Shown: piece after piece, positions 1-7,540 of the stretch
Position numbering within the stretch: position 1 is the stretch's first letter
Layout: each line of letters starts with the position of its first letter
NCBI GenBank assembly: GCA_023447015.1
Contig: JAEXPG010000023.1
Span: 1-10,486 of the forward strand
Length of the DNA stretch: 10,486 bases
Source of the DNA: Verrucomicrobiota bacterium
GTDB lineage: Bacteria; Verrucomicrobiota; Verrucomicrobiia; Opitutales; Opitutaceae
Direction of reading: 5' to 3'
Made by a program: the position numbers and the translations under genes
The notes under the pieces: model-generated
The model's input: the letters and a program-made list of their open reading frames with translations, nothing else
Told to the model about the DNA's origin: nothing
Databases searched by the model: none

Positions 1-3000
1 GTTCCCGGCCTGCGGCGTCTCGTTCCGTCTGTCCGTGGCGCCGCGCCTGCGGCGGTTCGCACCGCCACCTCGCCGGATGCGATGGTGCAAGTCCCTGCGG
101 CGACGCCCGCGATCGCTGCCGCCCCGGCTTCGGTCCCGGCCGGAGTGAAAGGCGCGGCTTCGGCGGGACGGCGTCTCCGGCGGGAGGATCTCCCGGCCGG
201 GGTGCCGCTCGCGGCGGAGCTCGACCGTCTGGCCCCCGCCGAGGCCGAGGCGGTGTTGGCCCGGCTCGCCGCGTTGGCGGTGCCGGAGGAGGATCTGGCG
301 TCGTTGCACGTGAGTCCGCGCGGCGCGTTGTTCTATGCCTGCGCGATGCTTCCCCCCGCGACTGCGCGGGAGGAGGAGGTGCCGGTCGCGGCCGCGCCCG
401 TGGCGCCGGTCTCCACCCCGCCGGTGTGGCACAGCCGCCCCGGATCCACCCGCACGCTCTTCATCGACTTCGACGGGGCGCTGGTGCGCAACACGGAGTG
501 GAACTCGTGGTTCAATACCTATGATTGCCGGCCCTACGACACGGACGGGGACGAGACGAGCTACGGAGCCACCGAGCAGCAGATGATGCGCCGCATCTGG
601 GAGCGCGTGGCGGAGGACTTCGCGCCGTTCGACATCGATGTGACCACCGAGGAGCCCGCGCAGGCCGGCGGCGGCGTGGCCCATGCGTTGGTGACGTATT
701 CGACGGAGCGCAGCGGCGGCGACCTGCCCCTGGCGGAGAGTGCCGCCGGCGTGGCCTTCCTCGACTGTTTCGGCGATCCGTCGCGTTCCCCGGCGTTCAT
801 CTACATCGACAAGGTCCGCTATGTGTCCGACTACATCGCGGAGGTGGTGTCCCACGAGATCGGCCACAACCTCGCCCTGTCGCACGACGGCCTGCGAGAC
901 GGCACCGAGTACTACTCCGGCCACGGCGCGGGCGACAACACCTGGGGGCCGATCATGGGCACGCCCTACAATCGGACCATCACCCAGTGGTCGAAGGGCG
1001 ACTACACCAACGCCAACAATTCCGAGGACGACCTGGCGATCATCGACGCCCGCCTCGGGCGCCGGCCCGATCTGGCGGGGGCGACGCCCGCGACCGCCGG
1101 CAAGCTCGACACGGCCGCGCATGTGCTCTCCGCCACCGGGGTGCTCGAGCGCGAGGGTGACGCCGATGCACTGGCCTTCACCACCAAGGCCGGACAGGTG
1201 ACGTTGAAGGTTTCGCCGCCGGTCGACTCGCTCACCACGAATGCGGGCAACAGTGACCTGAAGCTCGAGCTGCTCGACTCCACCGGGCGCGTGGTCGCCA
1301 CCGACGCCCCCGCCAACGCGCTCGGCGCCTCGCTCTCGGCGAACCTCGCCGCGGGCACCTACTATGCCCGGGTCTCGGCGACTGCCGCCGGCAATCCGCT
1401 CGGCTCGCCGCCGACCGGCTACACGGCCTACGCGACGATCGGGCAGTATGTGATCTCCGGCACTCGCGTGGTCGGCGCCCCGGTGGTCACCGGGCCCACG
1501 CAGCTGAACGTCCGCACGGGCGACCGGGTCGACTTCCAGATCGCGGCGGGCGATGTCGCGTTGGCCTACCAGGCCTACAACCTGCCCGCGTGGTTGACGC
1601 TCGACACGACGACCGGCCGCGTGACCGGCATGCCCACGACCACCGGCACGTTCTACATCACGCTCGCCGCTTCCAACAACGCCGGCTCGGGCCAGTGCAA
1701 CCTCCGGCTCGAGGTGGCGGCGGGGCCGCCGATCCTCTCCGGCCTGGTGCGGCGGACGGTCGCCGGTCGGGGGGACACGATCACGCTCGGGGTGAGCGCG
1801 AGCTCGGTCTCGCCCCCGATCACCTATCGCTGGCGCCACAACGGCATCGAGCTCGCCGGCCGGACGACCGGCACGCTTCGCCTGGAGAACGTCACCGAGG
1901 CCGAGGGCGGTTGGTACGAGGTCGCGGCCACCGACGGTGCCGGCACGCGCACCAGTTATCCGGCCTTCGTGATCGTGGCGCCCGACGAGACGGACGTCAT
2001 GGGCTTCGGGCAGGCGCCGTACGATTCCACGGACACGCTGATGAACATGCGCGACGCGGTCGACGTTGCTGTCGGCCAAGGATACGGCGTGGCGCTCCGC
2101 AAGGACGGGAGCGTGCATCCGTGGGGCATGCTCTACTCCTTCGGTGGGGTCGATGTGCCGCCTGGGTTGACCGAGGTGGTCGCCATCGCCGGCGCCCGGC
2201 TCCACACGCTGGCCCTCCGGTCCGACGGCACAGTGCGGCAGTGGGACTCGTCGCGGGATGCCGCCAATCCGGTGCCCGCCCCGCCGGCGGGCCTGGCCAA
2301 CGTCGTCGCCATCTCGGCCAACGAGGGAAACAGTCTCGCGCTCAAGAGCGACGGCACCGTGGTCGAGTGGGGGTTGACCGCCGGGGACTTCCCGCCGCCG
2401 GCGGATCTGCGCAACGTGGTGGCGATCGCGCTTGGCCGGGACCACGCGCTCGCGCTCAAGAGCGACGGCACGCTCACCAGCTGGGGCGACAACTCGCACG
2501 GGCAACGGACCATCCCGGCCGGACTGGCGGCGGTGCGCGGCATCGTGGCCGACGACGGCGTGTCCTTCGCGCTGACGGCGGACGGCCTCGTCGCCTGGGG
2601 CGACGGGCATCCCTGCGCGATCGGAAACCTGCCGGCCAATCTCGGCCCCGTGCTCCAGCTCACCACGAGCAACACCCATGCGACGGCGTTGCTGCCCGGC
2701 GCCCGGGCGAAGGTCTGGGGCAGTTACGCCCGCGACTGGACGATCGAGAACAACCGTTACGCGGAATGCGCGTGGAAGGTCGCCACCGGCGGCAACTTCA
2801 CGTTCATCCTGCGGGACCGGAGCCTGTTCGTCGCGCCCGCGCTGGTGCGTTCGCCGGTCGACGTGACCTGCGCCCCCGGCGGGCGGGTCGTGTTCTCGGC
2901 GGCCTTCACGGGGGTGCCGACCCCCCGCAGCGCGTGGGCCTATCACGACCCGCGGCATCTCGAGTGGGGCTGGCAGTCGGTGCCGGCGGATGCGCGGCAC

Positions 3001-3024
3001 AGGGAGGACTACCTCGGCACCTAG
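1..3024 (+). CDS. Secreted metzincin-type zinc metalloprotease with Ig-like and RCC1-like modules, 5'-partial, ended by in-frame TAG
   Basis: The frame is open from base 1 through the first ATG at 82. No signal peptide follows that ATG, so the true start probably lies upstream of the window. Numbering residues from the ATG at 82: an LFIDFDG segment (about 130-136) opens the catalytic domain. The zinc site HEIGHNLALSH has H258, E259, H262 and H268, and a likely Met-turn is IMG at M292. This matches HExxHxxGxxH except that the usual Gly is Ala. Next come a pre-peptidase C-terminal-like domain (about 359-465), a putative-Ig (He_PIG-like) domain (465-548), an Ig-like domain (550-633) with Trp and GWYEV, RCC1-like repeats (about 639-913; repeated 'ALKSDGT..WG'), and the start of a second Ig-like domain (about 919 on). 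TAG at 3022-3024 cuts that domain short, and the same frame continues to 3534. Likely exported; substrate unknown. Protease class is fairly sure. Confidence 0.85.
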   Translation, partial: VPGLRRLVPSVRGAAPAAVRTATSPDAMVQVPAATPAIAAAPASVPAGVKGAASAGRRLRREDLPAGVPLAAELDRLAPAEAEAVLARLAALAVPEEDLASLHVSPRGALFYACAMLPPATAREEEVPVAAAPVAPVSTPPVWHSRPGSTRTLFIDFDGALVRNTEWNSWFNTYDCRPYDTDGDETSYGATEQQMMRRIWERVAEDFAPFDIDVTTEEPAQAGGGVAHALVTYSTERSGGDLPLAESAAGVAFLDCFGDPSRSPAFIYIDKVRYVSDYIAEVVSHEIGHNLALSHDGLRDGTEYYSGHGAGDNTWGPIMGTPYNRTITQWSKGDYTNANNSEDDLAIIDARLGRRPDLAGATPATAGKLDTAAHVLSATGVLEREGDADALAFTTKAGQVTLKVSPPVDSLTTNAGNSDLKLELLDSTGRVVATDAPANALGASLSANLAAGTYYARVSATAAGNPLGSPPTGYTAYATIGQYVISGTRVVGAPVVTGPTQLNVRTGDRVDFQIAAGDVALAYQAYNLPAWLTLDTTTGRVTGMPTTTGTFYITLAASNNAGSGQCNLRLEVAAGPPILSGLVRRTVAGRGDTITLGVSASSVSPPITYRWRHNGIELAGRTTGTLRLENVTEAEGGWYEVAATDGAGTRTSYPAFVIVAPDETDVMGFGQAPYDSTDTLMNMRDAVDVAVGQGYGVALRKDGSVHPWGMLYSFGGVDVPPGLTEVVAIAGARLHTLALRSDGTVRQWDSSRDAANPVPAPPAGLANVVAISANEGNSLALKSDGTVVEWGLTAGDFPPPADLRNVVAIALGRDHALALKSDGTLTSWGDNSHGQRTIPAGLAAVRGIVADDGVSFALTADGLVAWGDGHPCAIGNLPANLGPVLQLTTSNTHATALLPGARAKVWGSYARDWTIENNRYAECAWKVATGGNFTFILRDRSLFVAPALVRSPVDVTCAPGGRVVFSAAFTGVPTPRSAWAYHDPRHLEWGWQSVPADARHREDYLGT
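3022..3024 (+). other. In-frame amber stop inside the second Ig-like domain
   Basis: TAG lies between YLGT and VITDMPAEYDG. The residues on both sides read as one Ig-like strand series: the usual pattern is hydrophobic-x-I, then DxGxYxC, and here the downstream side gives VITDM, then YDGRRYRC. A single substitution (for example from TTG, CAG or AAG) would restore an uninterrupted frame to 3534. It may be a real nonsense mutation, a sequencing or assembly error, or a readthrough site; the sequence alone cannot decide. Confidence 0.85.
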
Positions 3025-3534
3025 GTGATCACGGACATGCCGGCGGAGTACGACGGCCGGCGCTATCGGTGCTGGGGCGGCAACATGGTCGGCGACGGGC
3101 TCTACTCGGCCGAGGCGTTGCTGACCGTGCGCGCCAGTGGTTGGGCGGAGTTTCTCGCCCGGCATTTCTCGGCCGCGGAGCTCGGTGATCCCGCCCTCGC
3201 CGGTCCCAACGCCGACCCCGACGGCGACGGCGTGGCGAACCTCCTCGAGTACGGTTTCGCCCGGAATCCCCGTGTGGCCGAGGGGCTGGCCGCGGTCGCC
3301 TTCGTGCGGGGCGGCGGCGGGCTGTCGTTCACCTTCAACCAGAGCCATGGCCTGGCGGATTCCGGCTTCGCGCTGCAGCGGTCCGACGACCTCGCGACCT
3401 GGGCGGACGTGCCGGCCGCCGAGATCGGCAGCCAGACCGAGGTCGTCGACGCCGCGACCGATCGCATCACGCTGACCGTGGTCGATCCCGGGCTCCGCCG
3501 GCAGTTCTACCGGCTGATTCTCGCGCCCCGCTGA
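3025..3534 (+). pseudogene. Severed C-terminal part of the metalloprotease (end of Ig-like domain plus verrucomicrobial C-terminal module)
   Basis: This 169-codon stretch continues the upstream frame directly after the TAG. Residues 1-35 complete the Ig-like domain (YRCWGGN, then ALLTV). Next comes a linker GWAEFLARHFSAAEL and a calcium-loop-like segment with DPDGDGVANLLEYGF. The last ~75 residues have the layout 'FTFNQS ... FALQRSDDLATW ... RQFYRL', a C-terminal module I know from many large secreted Verrucomicrobiota proteins, where it may serve in sorting or surface attachment. The GTG at 3025 immediately follows the stop and there is no convincing ribosome binding site, so independent translation is unlikely. 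Without this part the protease would lose its presumed anchoring end. If the TAG is an error, this is simply the end of one protein of at least 1,150 residues. Confidence 0.75.
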
Positions 3535-3538
3535 GCCG

Positions 3539-3561
3539 GGGCGCCGGGCGGGGCGGCGCCC
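3539..3561 (+). terminator. Possible weak terminator hairpin after the metalloprotease gene
   Basis: Seven-base perfect arms GGGCGCC (3539-3545) and GGCGCCC (3555-3561) with a 9-nt loop start four bases after the TGA at 3532-3534. There is no T-run after the right arm, so it may only stall polymerase or protect the 3' end. GC-rich inverted repeats of this size are easily found by chance in this DNA. Confidence 0.25.
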
Positions 3562-3615
3562 AAAGTGGGCGGGGCCTTGGCGGCCTCCCTCCGCGCGGTG
3601 TTGCCCCCGGACAAC

Positions 3616-3643
3616 AAAAAGGCGGCCGCCGGTGCGGCCGCCT
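3616..3643 (-). terminator. Rho-independent terminator of the first GH10 gene
   Basis: A perfect 10-bp stem, AGGCGGCCGC (3620-3629) and GCGGCCGCCT (3634-3643), encloses the 4-nt loop CGGT. Read on the minus strand, the stem is followed by a T-run (complement of the A-run 3616-3620) and then TGTTGT. It starts 21 bases after the GH10 stop codon (complement of 3665-3667). Stem, loop and T-tract fit an intrinsic terminator, and the orientation fits the minus-strand gene. Confidence 0.85.
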
Positions 3644-3664
3644 GAAGGAGAGCGGGTGGCGGGG

Positions 3665-4816
3665 TCAGCGCTGTGCGGCGCGGGTCTGCTGCAGGACCTC
3701 GACGACTCTGTGGAAGGCGGGCTTCGGCTCACCGGCACGGTCGAAGAGCAGCGCGTAGTCGGTGCGACCGCGGATGGGCCAGTTGTTGAGCCACGACATC
3801 TTGTCGGTCACGCCCCAGAGTGTGACCCGCGTGACGACATCATGGTGTTTGGCGATGACCGCGAAGATGTCGGCGTAGCGCTTGGCGAGCTCGGCCTGTT
3901 TGTCGGCGGGCATGCCGTCGCGGTACGGGTCGAGCTCCGGCGCCTGGGCGAAGACCTTCGAGATCTCGGCGCCGAAGTAGTTGCCGGGGCGGGGGAGCAC
4001 GGTGATGTCGAGCTCGGTGAACATGACTTTCAGGCCGGCTTGGCCGAAGTCGGTGAGGGAGGCGTCGAGCTCGTTGAGGCGGGGCCAGTCGAGGCCGTAG
4101 TGGCCCTGCGAGCCGACGCCGTCGATGCGCAGGCCGCGGGCGCGGATGGCGGCGATGAGCTTGAGCACGCCGGCGCGTTTCACGGGGTTCTCCAGACCGT
4201 AGTCGTTGTAGTAGAGTTCGGCGTCGGTGTCGGCCTGGTGGGCGGCCTCGAAGGCGGCGAAGACGGCGTCCTCTCCGAGGATGCGGTACCAGGGCTTGTC
4301 GGTGCGCAGCAGGCCATCGTCGTCGCGGATGGCCTCGTTGACGACATCCCAGCCGGCGCCCTTGCCCTTGTAGCGGCCGACGACGGTGGCGATGTGGTGG
4401 CGCAGGCGGCGGAGGAGCTCATCGCGGGAGACCTCGGCGCCGTCGGCGTTCTGGAAGAGCCAGTCGGGGGCCTGGGAGTGCCAGACCAGGGTATGGCCGA
4501 TGATCTGGACGCCGAGGCGTTGGCCGAGGGCGACGAACTGGTCGGGCAGGGCGAAGTCGAAACGGCCGGCGGCGGGCTCGATGCGCTCCCACTTCATGTC
4601 ATTTTCGGCGGTGATCGAGTCGAAGTGGGTGGCGAGCAACCGGTTGCTGACGACATCTTCGCCGGTGATCTGTCCGGCGTTGATCGCGGCACCGACGTGG
4701 AACAAGCCGCGGGCGGCCTCCTTTAGCGGGATCGGCGCGGGCGTGGTGGGGTGCGACTGGCAGCTGAGGGCGGCGAGGAACACGAAAGGGATGAGTAGTC
4801 GTGCGTGGATTTTCAT
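3665..4816 (-). CDS. GH10 endo-1,4-beta-xylanase, lipoprotein-like (copy A)
   Basis: A 383-residue glycoside hydrolase family 10 protein, expected to cut internal beta-1,4 bonds of xylan by the retaining mechanism. The acid/base is E161 in WDVVNEAI and the nucleophile is E268 in FTELDITVLP. Other GH10 landmarks are ENDMKWE (71-77), the HTLVWHSQ strand (108-115) and GSQGHYGLDW (235-244). The N-terminus is a signal peptide ending in AALSCQ (Cys19), so it may be lipidated, although Ala at -3 is a weak lipobox residue. The length is normal for a single-domain GH10, with no carbohydrate-binding module. The ATG (complement of 4814-4816) is right because the signal peptide follows it; no clear Shine-Dalgarno site is visible. 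It is divergent from the rluA-type gene, and a strong terminator lies downstream. A close paralogue lies at 6268-7419. Confidence 0.95.
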   Translation of the reverse strand: MKIHARLLIPFVFLAALSCQSHPTTPAPIPLKEAARGLFHVGAAINAGQITGEDVVSNRLLATHFDSITAENDMKWERIEPAAGRFDFALPDQFVALGQRLGVQIIGHTLVWHSQAPDWLFQNADGAEVSRDELLRRLRHHIATVVGRYKGKGAGWDVVNEAIRDDDGLLRTDKPWYRILGEDAVFAAFEAAHQADTDAELYYNDYGLENPVKRAGVLKLIAAIRARGLRIDGVGSQGHYGLDWPRLNELDASLTDFGQAGLKVMFTELDITVLPRPGNYFGAEISKVFAQAPELDPYRDGMPADKQAELAKRYADIFAVIAKHHDVVTRVTLWGVTDKMSWLNNWPIRGRTDYALLFDRAGEPKPAFHRVVEVLQQTRAAQR

Positions 4817-4931
4817 CGGTGAAGAGGTGGGGGACGGTCGCCAGCGGCGCCGGCGGGCGAACTATCGGACCGATCGGGCCGAGCTGGAGTGCCTTGTCAC
4901 GGAGCGGGGTGCTGGTCCACGATGCCCGCAC
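4817..4931. promoter_or_regulatory. Divergent intergenic region with an 18-bp near-palindrome (4865-4882)
   Basis: The 115 bp between the two divergent start codons must hold promoters for both GH10 copy A and rluA. The only structured site seen is TCGGACCGATCGGGCCGA at 4865-4882, in which eight of nine base pairs are symmetric. It sits about 48 bases upstream of the GH10 ATG, a plausible operator position. No convincing -35/-10 pair was found for either gene, and no regulator family can be named. Confidence 0.25.
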
Positions 4932-5942
4932 ATGGCCACCTGGAAACAATCCTGGCGCATCGGCGCCGCGCAGCAGGGCATCCGCCTCGACCACTTTCTC
5001 GCCGAGGCTCTGCCGAAGGCGTTGGAACGGGAGGTCTCGCGGGCGCAGGTGCGCCGGCTGATCCTGTCGGGCCTGGTGAGCCGCAACGGCCGGCGCGAGC
5101 AGGCCGCCTCCTACGAGCTGCGCGAAGGGACGCGCGTGGAGGTGTTCCTCGATCCGGCGAAGTTCGACGTCGGCGGCGCAGCCGGGATGCGGCAGGCGAT
5201 CCTGCGCGACTACACCTGGACGCCCGAGCGGATCCTCTTCGAGGACGACTGGCTCATCGTCGTGGACAAGCCCGCGGGGCTGCCGACGCAGCCGACGGTC
5301 GACGCCGGCCGGGCGAACGTGTTCGACACGTTGAAGAAGTTTCTCGCGCAGCGCGGCGGGGCCGAGCCGTACCTCGGGCTGCACCACCGGCTCGACCGGG
5401 ACACCTCGGGGGTGTTGCTCTTCACCAAGGACCAGAAGGCCAACGCGGGCGTGACCGCGCTCTTCGCCGGCAAGACCGCGCAGAAGACCTACCGGGCCCT
5501 CGCGGTGACCGGGCCGACCTGCCCGGCGACGTGGAAAGTGGAGAACCACCTCGGCGTGGTCGGTCGGGTCGGGAAGGCCAGCAAGTTCGGCGCGGTGCGC
5601 AGCGGCGGCGATCCGGCGCAGACGTCGTTCCGGCTGGTGGAGCGCCTGTCCGGCGCGTTGCTGGTCGAGGCGCAGCCGCACACCGGGCGCACGCACCAGA
5701 TCCGCGTGCACCTGGCCGAGGGTGGGCATCCGATCTTCGGTGACGGCCTGTATGGCGGGCCGATGCAGCTGAAGGCCGCCGGCGGTGCGTTCGTGCCCGT
5801 GCCCCGGGTGCTGCTGCACGCCGCGCAGCTGGAGTTCCCGCATCCCGTCACCGGGGAGCGGATCGTGGTCGAGAGCCGGCTCCCGGAGGATTTCGCGGAG
5901 TGCGTGCGGCAGGTGCGGGGCGGCGCGGCGGAGAAACGATAA
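4932..5942 (+). CDS. RluA-family pseudouridine synthase
   Basis: A 336-residue enzyme that should convert specific uridines in rRNA or tRNA to pseudouridine in the cytoplasm. An S4 RNA-binding domain occupies about residues 17-75 (RLDHFLAEALPK, then RRLILSGLVSRNGRR). The catalytic domain begins near residue 95 with ILFEDDWLIVVDKPAGLPTQ. The signature HRLDRDTSG carries the catalytic Asp155, and the third motif is PHTGRTHQIRVHLAEGGHPI, followed by GDGLYGG. S4 plus this catalytic domain is the RluC/RluD-like layout, but the exact target base cannot be read from the sequence. The ATG at 4932 is chosen because it begins just before the S4 domain; the open frame extends further upstream only as antisense of the GH10 gene. 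No Shine-Dalgarno site is seen. Confidence 0.93.
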   Translation: MATWKQSWRIGAAQQGIRLDHFLAEALPKALEREVSRAQVRRLILSGLVSRNGRREQAASYELREGTRVEVFLDPAKFDVGGAAGMRQAILRDYTWTPERILFEDDWLIVVDKPAGLPTQPTVDAGRANVFDTLKKFLAQRGGAEPYLGLHHRLDRDTSGVLLFTKDQKANAGVTALFAGKTAQKTYRALAVTGPTCPATWKVENHLGVVGRVGKASKFGAVRSGGDPAQTSFRLVERLSGALLVEAQPHTGRTHQIRVHLAEGGHPIFGDGLYGGPMQLKAAGGAFVPVPRVLLHAAQLEFPHPVTGERIVVESRLPEDFAECVRQVRGGAAEKR

Positions 5943-6267
5943 CCGACGCACATGGCGCGGCCGCACCGCGCGGGCGGGGGCGGCCGCGGGATTCCGCGGT
6001 GGGGTGGCGCTGAGCCGAACTCCGGCGGACGACAGAAGGGAACGAAGGAAACAAAGGACCCCGGAAAGAGAGAACGGAGTCCGCGAGATTCCGGCTCTCT
6101 GCTCACCGGCCAGGATCTGCGCGCAGGCACCCGGCTTTCTCGCCCTTCGTTCGCTTCTTCGCCTTCGATCGATTCCAACTGCGTTCTCTTGCTGATCCGT
6201 GCGTCGGTGGCTCCGGGCGAAGGGGGCGCGAGGCGGCACGGGTTTGCCGCCCACCGACCGGCCAGGT
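5943..6267. other. 325-bp gene-free region between convergent rluA-type and GH10 genes, with structured repeats
   Basis: No coding sequence is supported here. The first part is extremely GC-rich: a six-base CCGCGG stem with a GATT loop (5984-5999), and two GCGGCCGC sites (5957-5964, 5980-5987) that could pair. Neither is followed by a T-run, so a terminator for rluA is only possible. From about 6032 to 6190 the composition changes to a purine-rich left half, containing GAACGAAGG at 6040-6048, and a pyrimidine-rich right half, with its complement CCTTCGTTC at 6144-6152. A smaller hairpin sits between them: AGAGAG at 6067-6072 with CTCTCT at 6095-6100, and CGGA at 6075-6078 with TCCG at 6090-6093. 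Together these resemble a decayed palindromic intergenic element. Confidence 0.5.
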
Positions 6268-7419
6268 TCAGGGTGCCGGGGAGGCTTGGAGCGCGTCGAT
6301 CACGGCCGAAAGGGCCGGCTTGGCGCGGCCTTCGCGATCCCACAGCAGCGGGTAATCGGTGCGGCCGCGGATCGGGAAATGGTTGAGCCAGGAGGTGCGG
6401 TCGGTGGTGCCCCAGAACGTCACGCGGGTGATCTCGCTGCTGTGCCGCGCGAACACCGTGAAGATGTCGGCGTAGCGCTTGGCCAGCTCGGCCTGTTTGT
6501 CGGCGGGCAGACCCGCGCGGTACGGGTCGAGCTCCGGCGCCTGGGCGAAGACCTTCGAGATCTCGGCGCCGAAATAGTTCATCGGGCGCGGGAGCACGGT
6601 GACGTCGAGCTCGGTGATCATCACTTTGAAGCCGGCCTTGGTGAAGTCGTTGATCGAGGTCTCGATCTCGCCGATCGCGGGCCAGTCGAGGCCCCAGTGG
6701 CCCTGCGAGCCGACGGCGTCGATGCGCAGGCCGCGGGCGCGGATCGCCTGGACGAGCTTGAGCACGCCCGCGCGTTTCGCGGGATTCTCGAGCGAGTAGT
6801 CGTTGTAGTAGAGCTCGGCGTCGGGGTCGGCCTGATGGGCCGCCTCGAAGGCGGCGAAGATGCCTTCCTCGCCGAGGATGCGGTACCAGGGCTTGTCGGT
6901 GCGCAACGTGCCGTCCTCGTCACGGATGGCCTCATTGACGACATCCCAGCCGGCGACCTTGCCCTTGTAGCGGCCGACGACGGTGGCGATGTGATGGCGG
7001 AGGCGGCGGAGGAGCTCCTCGCGGGAGACCTCGGAGCCGTCGGCGTTCTTGAAGACGGCGGCGGGCGTCTGCGAGTGCCACATCAAGGTGTGGCCGATCA
7101 CCTGCATCTTCGCGCGCTGGGCCAGGGCGACGTACTGGTCGGCCAACTTGAAGTCGAAGCGCCCGTTCTCGGGCTCGGTATGCTCCCACTTCATCACGTT
7201 GCCCGGAGTGACCGAGGTGAAATGGGTCGCGAGCAATCCCTCGCCGACCGGGTCGTGGCCGGTGATCAGATCGGTGCCGAGGGCGGCGCCGATCTGGAAG
7301 CGGCCGTGGACGGCACCCTTGAGCGAGGGGGCGGCGGGAGTGGCGGGCTCGGCGGCGTTGCTGCCGCAGGCGAGCAGGGCGAAACCAACAAGGGTGGAGA
7401 GCAGGGGATGGCGGGACAT
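6268..7419 (-). CDS. GH10 endo-1,4-beta-xylanase, lipoprotein-like (copy B)
   Basis: A second 383-residue GH10 enzyme with the same predicted activity as copy A at 3665-4816. The acid/base is E163 in WDVVNEAI and the nucleophile is E270 in ITELDVTVLP; HTLMWHSQ (110-117) and GSQGHWGLDW (237-246) are present. The signal peptide has a good lipobox, LLAC with Cys18, although cleavage after SNAA is an alternative. By eye about 70% of residues match copy A, concentrated between residues 105 and 355; the leader, first mature residues and last 25 residues differ. Around the conserved Asn-Lys pair the sequence is GNVMKWE where copy A has ENDMKWE, so substrate contacts may differ. The frame is open further upstream, but the ATG at 7417-7419 (complement) is chosen because the signal peptide starts there. 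It is divergent from the rhomboid gene. Confidence 0.94.
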   Translation of the reverse strand: MSRHPLLSTLVGFALLACGSNAAEPATPAAPSLKGAVHGRFQIGAALGTDLITGHDPVGEGLLATHFTSVTPGNVMKWEHTEPENGRFDFKLADQYVALAQRAKMQVIGHTLMWHSQTPAAVFKNADGSEVSREELLRRLRHHIATVVGRYKGKVAGWDVVNEAIRDEDGTLRTDKPWYRILGEEGIFAAFEAAHQADPDAELYYNDYSLENPAKRAGVLKLVQAIRARGLRIDAVGSQGHWGLDWPAIGEIETSINDFTKAGFKVMITELDVTVLPRPMNYFGAEISKVFAQAPELDPYRAGLPADKQAELAKRYADIFTVFARHSSEITRVTFWGTTDRTSWLNHFPIRGRTDYPLLWDREGRAKPALSAVIDALQASPAP

Positions 7420-7448
7420 GGCGGCAGAACTTCGTTCGATCGGTGACG

Positions 7449-7461
7449 GCGTCAATGACGC
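7449..7461. promoter_or_regulatory. Perfect 6-1-6 inverted repeat upstream of GH10 copy B
   Basis: GCGTCA-A-TGACGC lies about 30 bases upstream of the GH10 start and about 80 bases before the chosen rhomboid start. A perfect short palindrome in a divergent promoter region could be an operator. It does not match the palindrome upstream of copy A, so there is no evidence of shared control. No clear -35/-10 boxes accompany it. Confidence 0.25.
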
Positions 7462-7540
7462 GTTCGGGTGATCCGGGGATGGGCCGGGTCGGTCTCGATT
7501 GGCGTGGCGCCTCTGCCGGCAAATGCCTGTACTCCCGGCA

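Noticed and set aside
3632..4726. Long plus-strand open frame (364 codons) opposite GH10 copy A
   Set aside because: It is antisense to a clear GH10 gene with catalytic motifs, is very rich in Gly, Val, Asp and Glu, and resembles no family; GC-rich genes routinely leave such open antisense frames.
4894..4923. Possible promoter for rluA: TTGTCA at 4894-4899 and CACGAT at 4918-4923
   Set aside because: The -35-like box is fair, but the -10-like box matches only three of six consensus positions and would place transcription start almost on the ATG; too weak to list.
4386..4931. Upstream extension of the rluA-type frame to an ATG at 4386
   Set aside because: The added 182 residues are antisense to GH10 copy A and have no RluA-like sequence; the S4 domain starts just after the ATG at 4932.
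6199..7446. Long plus-strand open frame (415 codons) opposite GH10 copy B
   Set aside because: Same situation as opposite copy A; its similarity to that antisense frame only reflects the similarity of the two GH10 genes.
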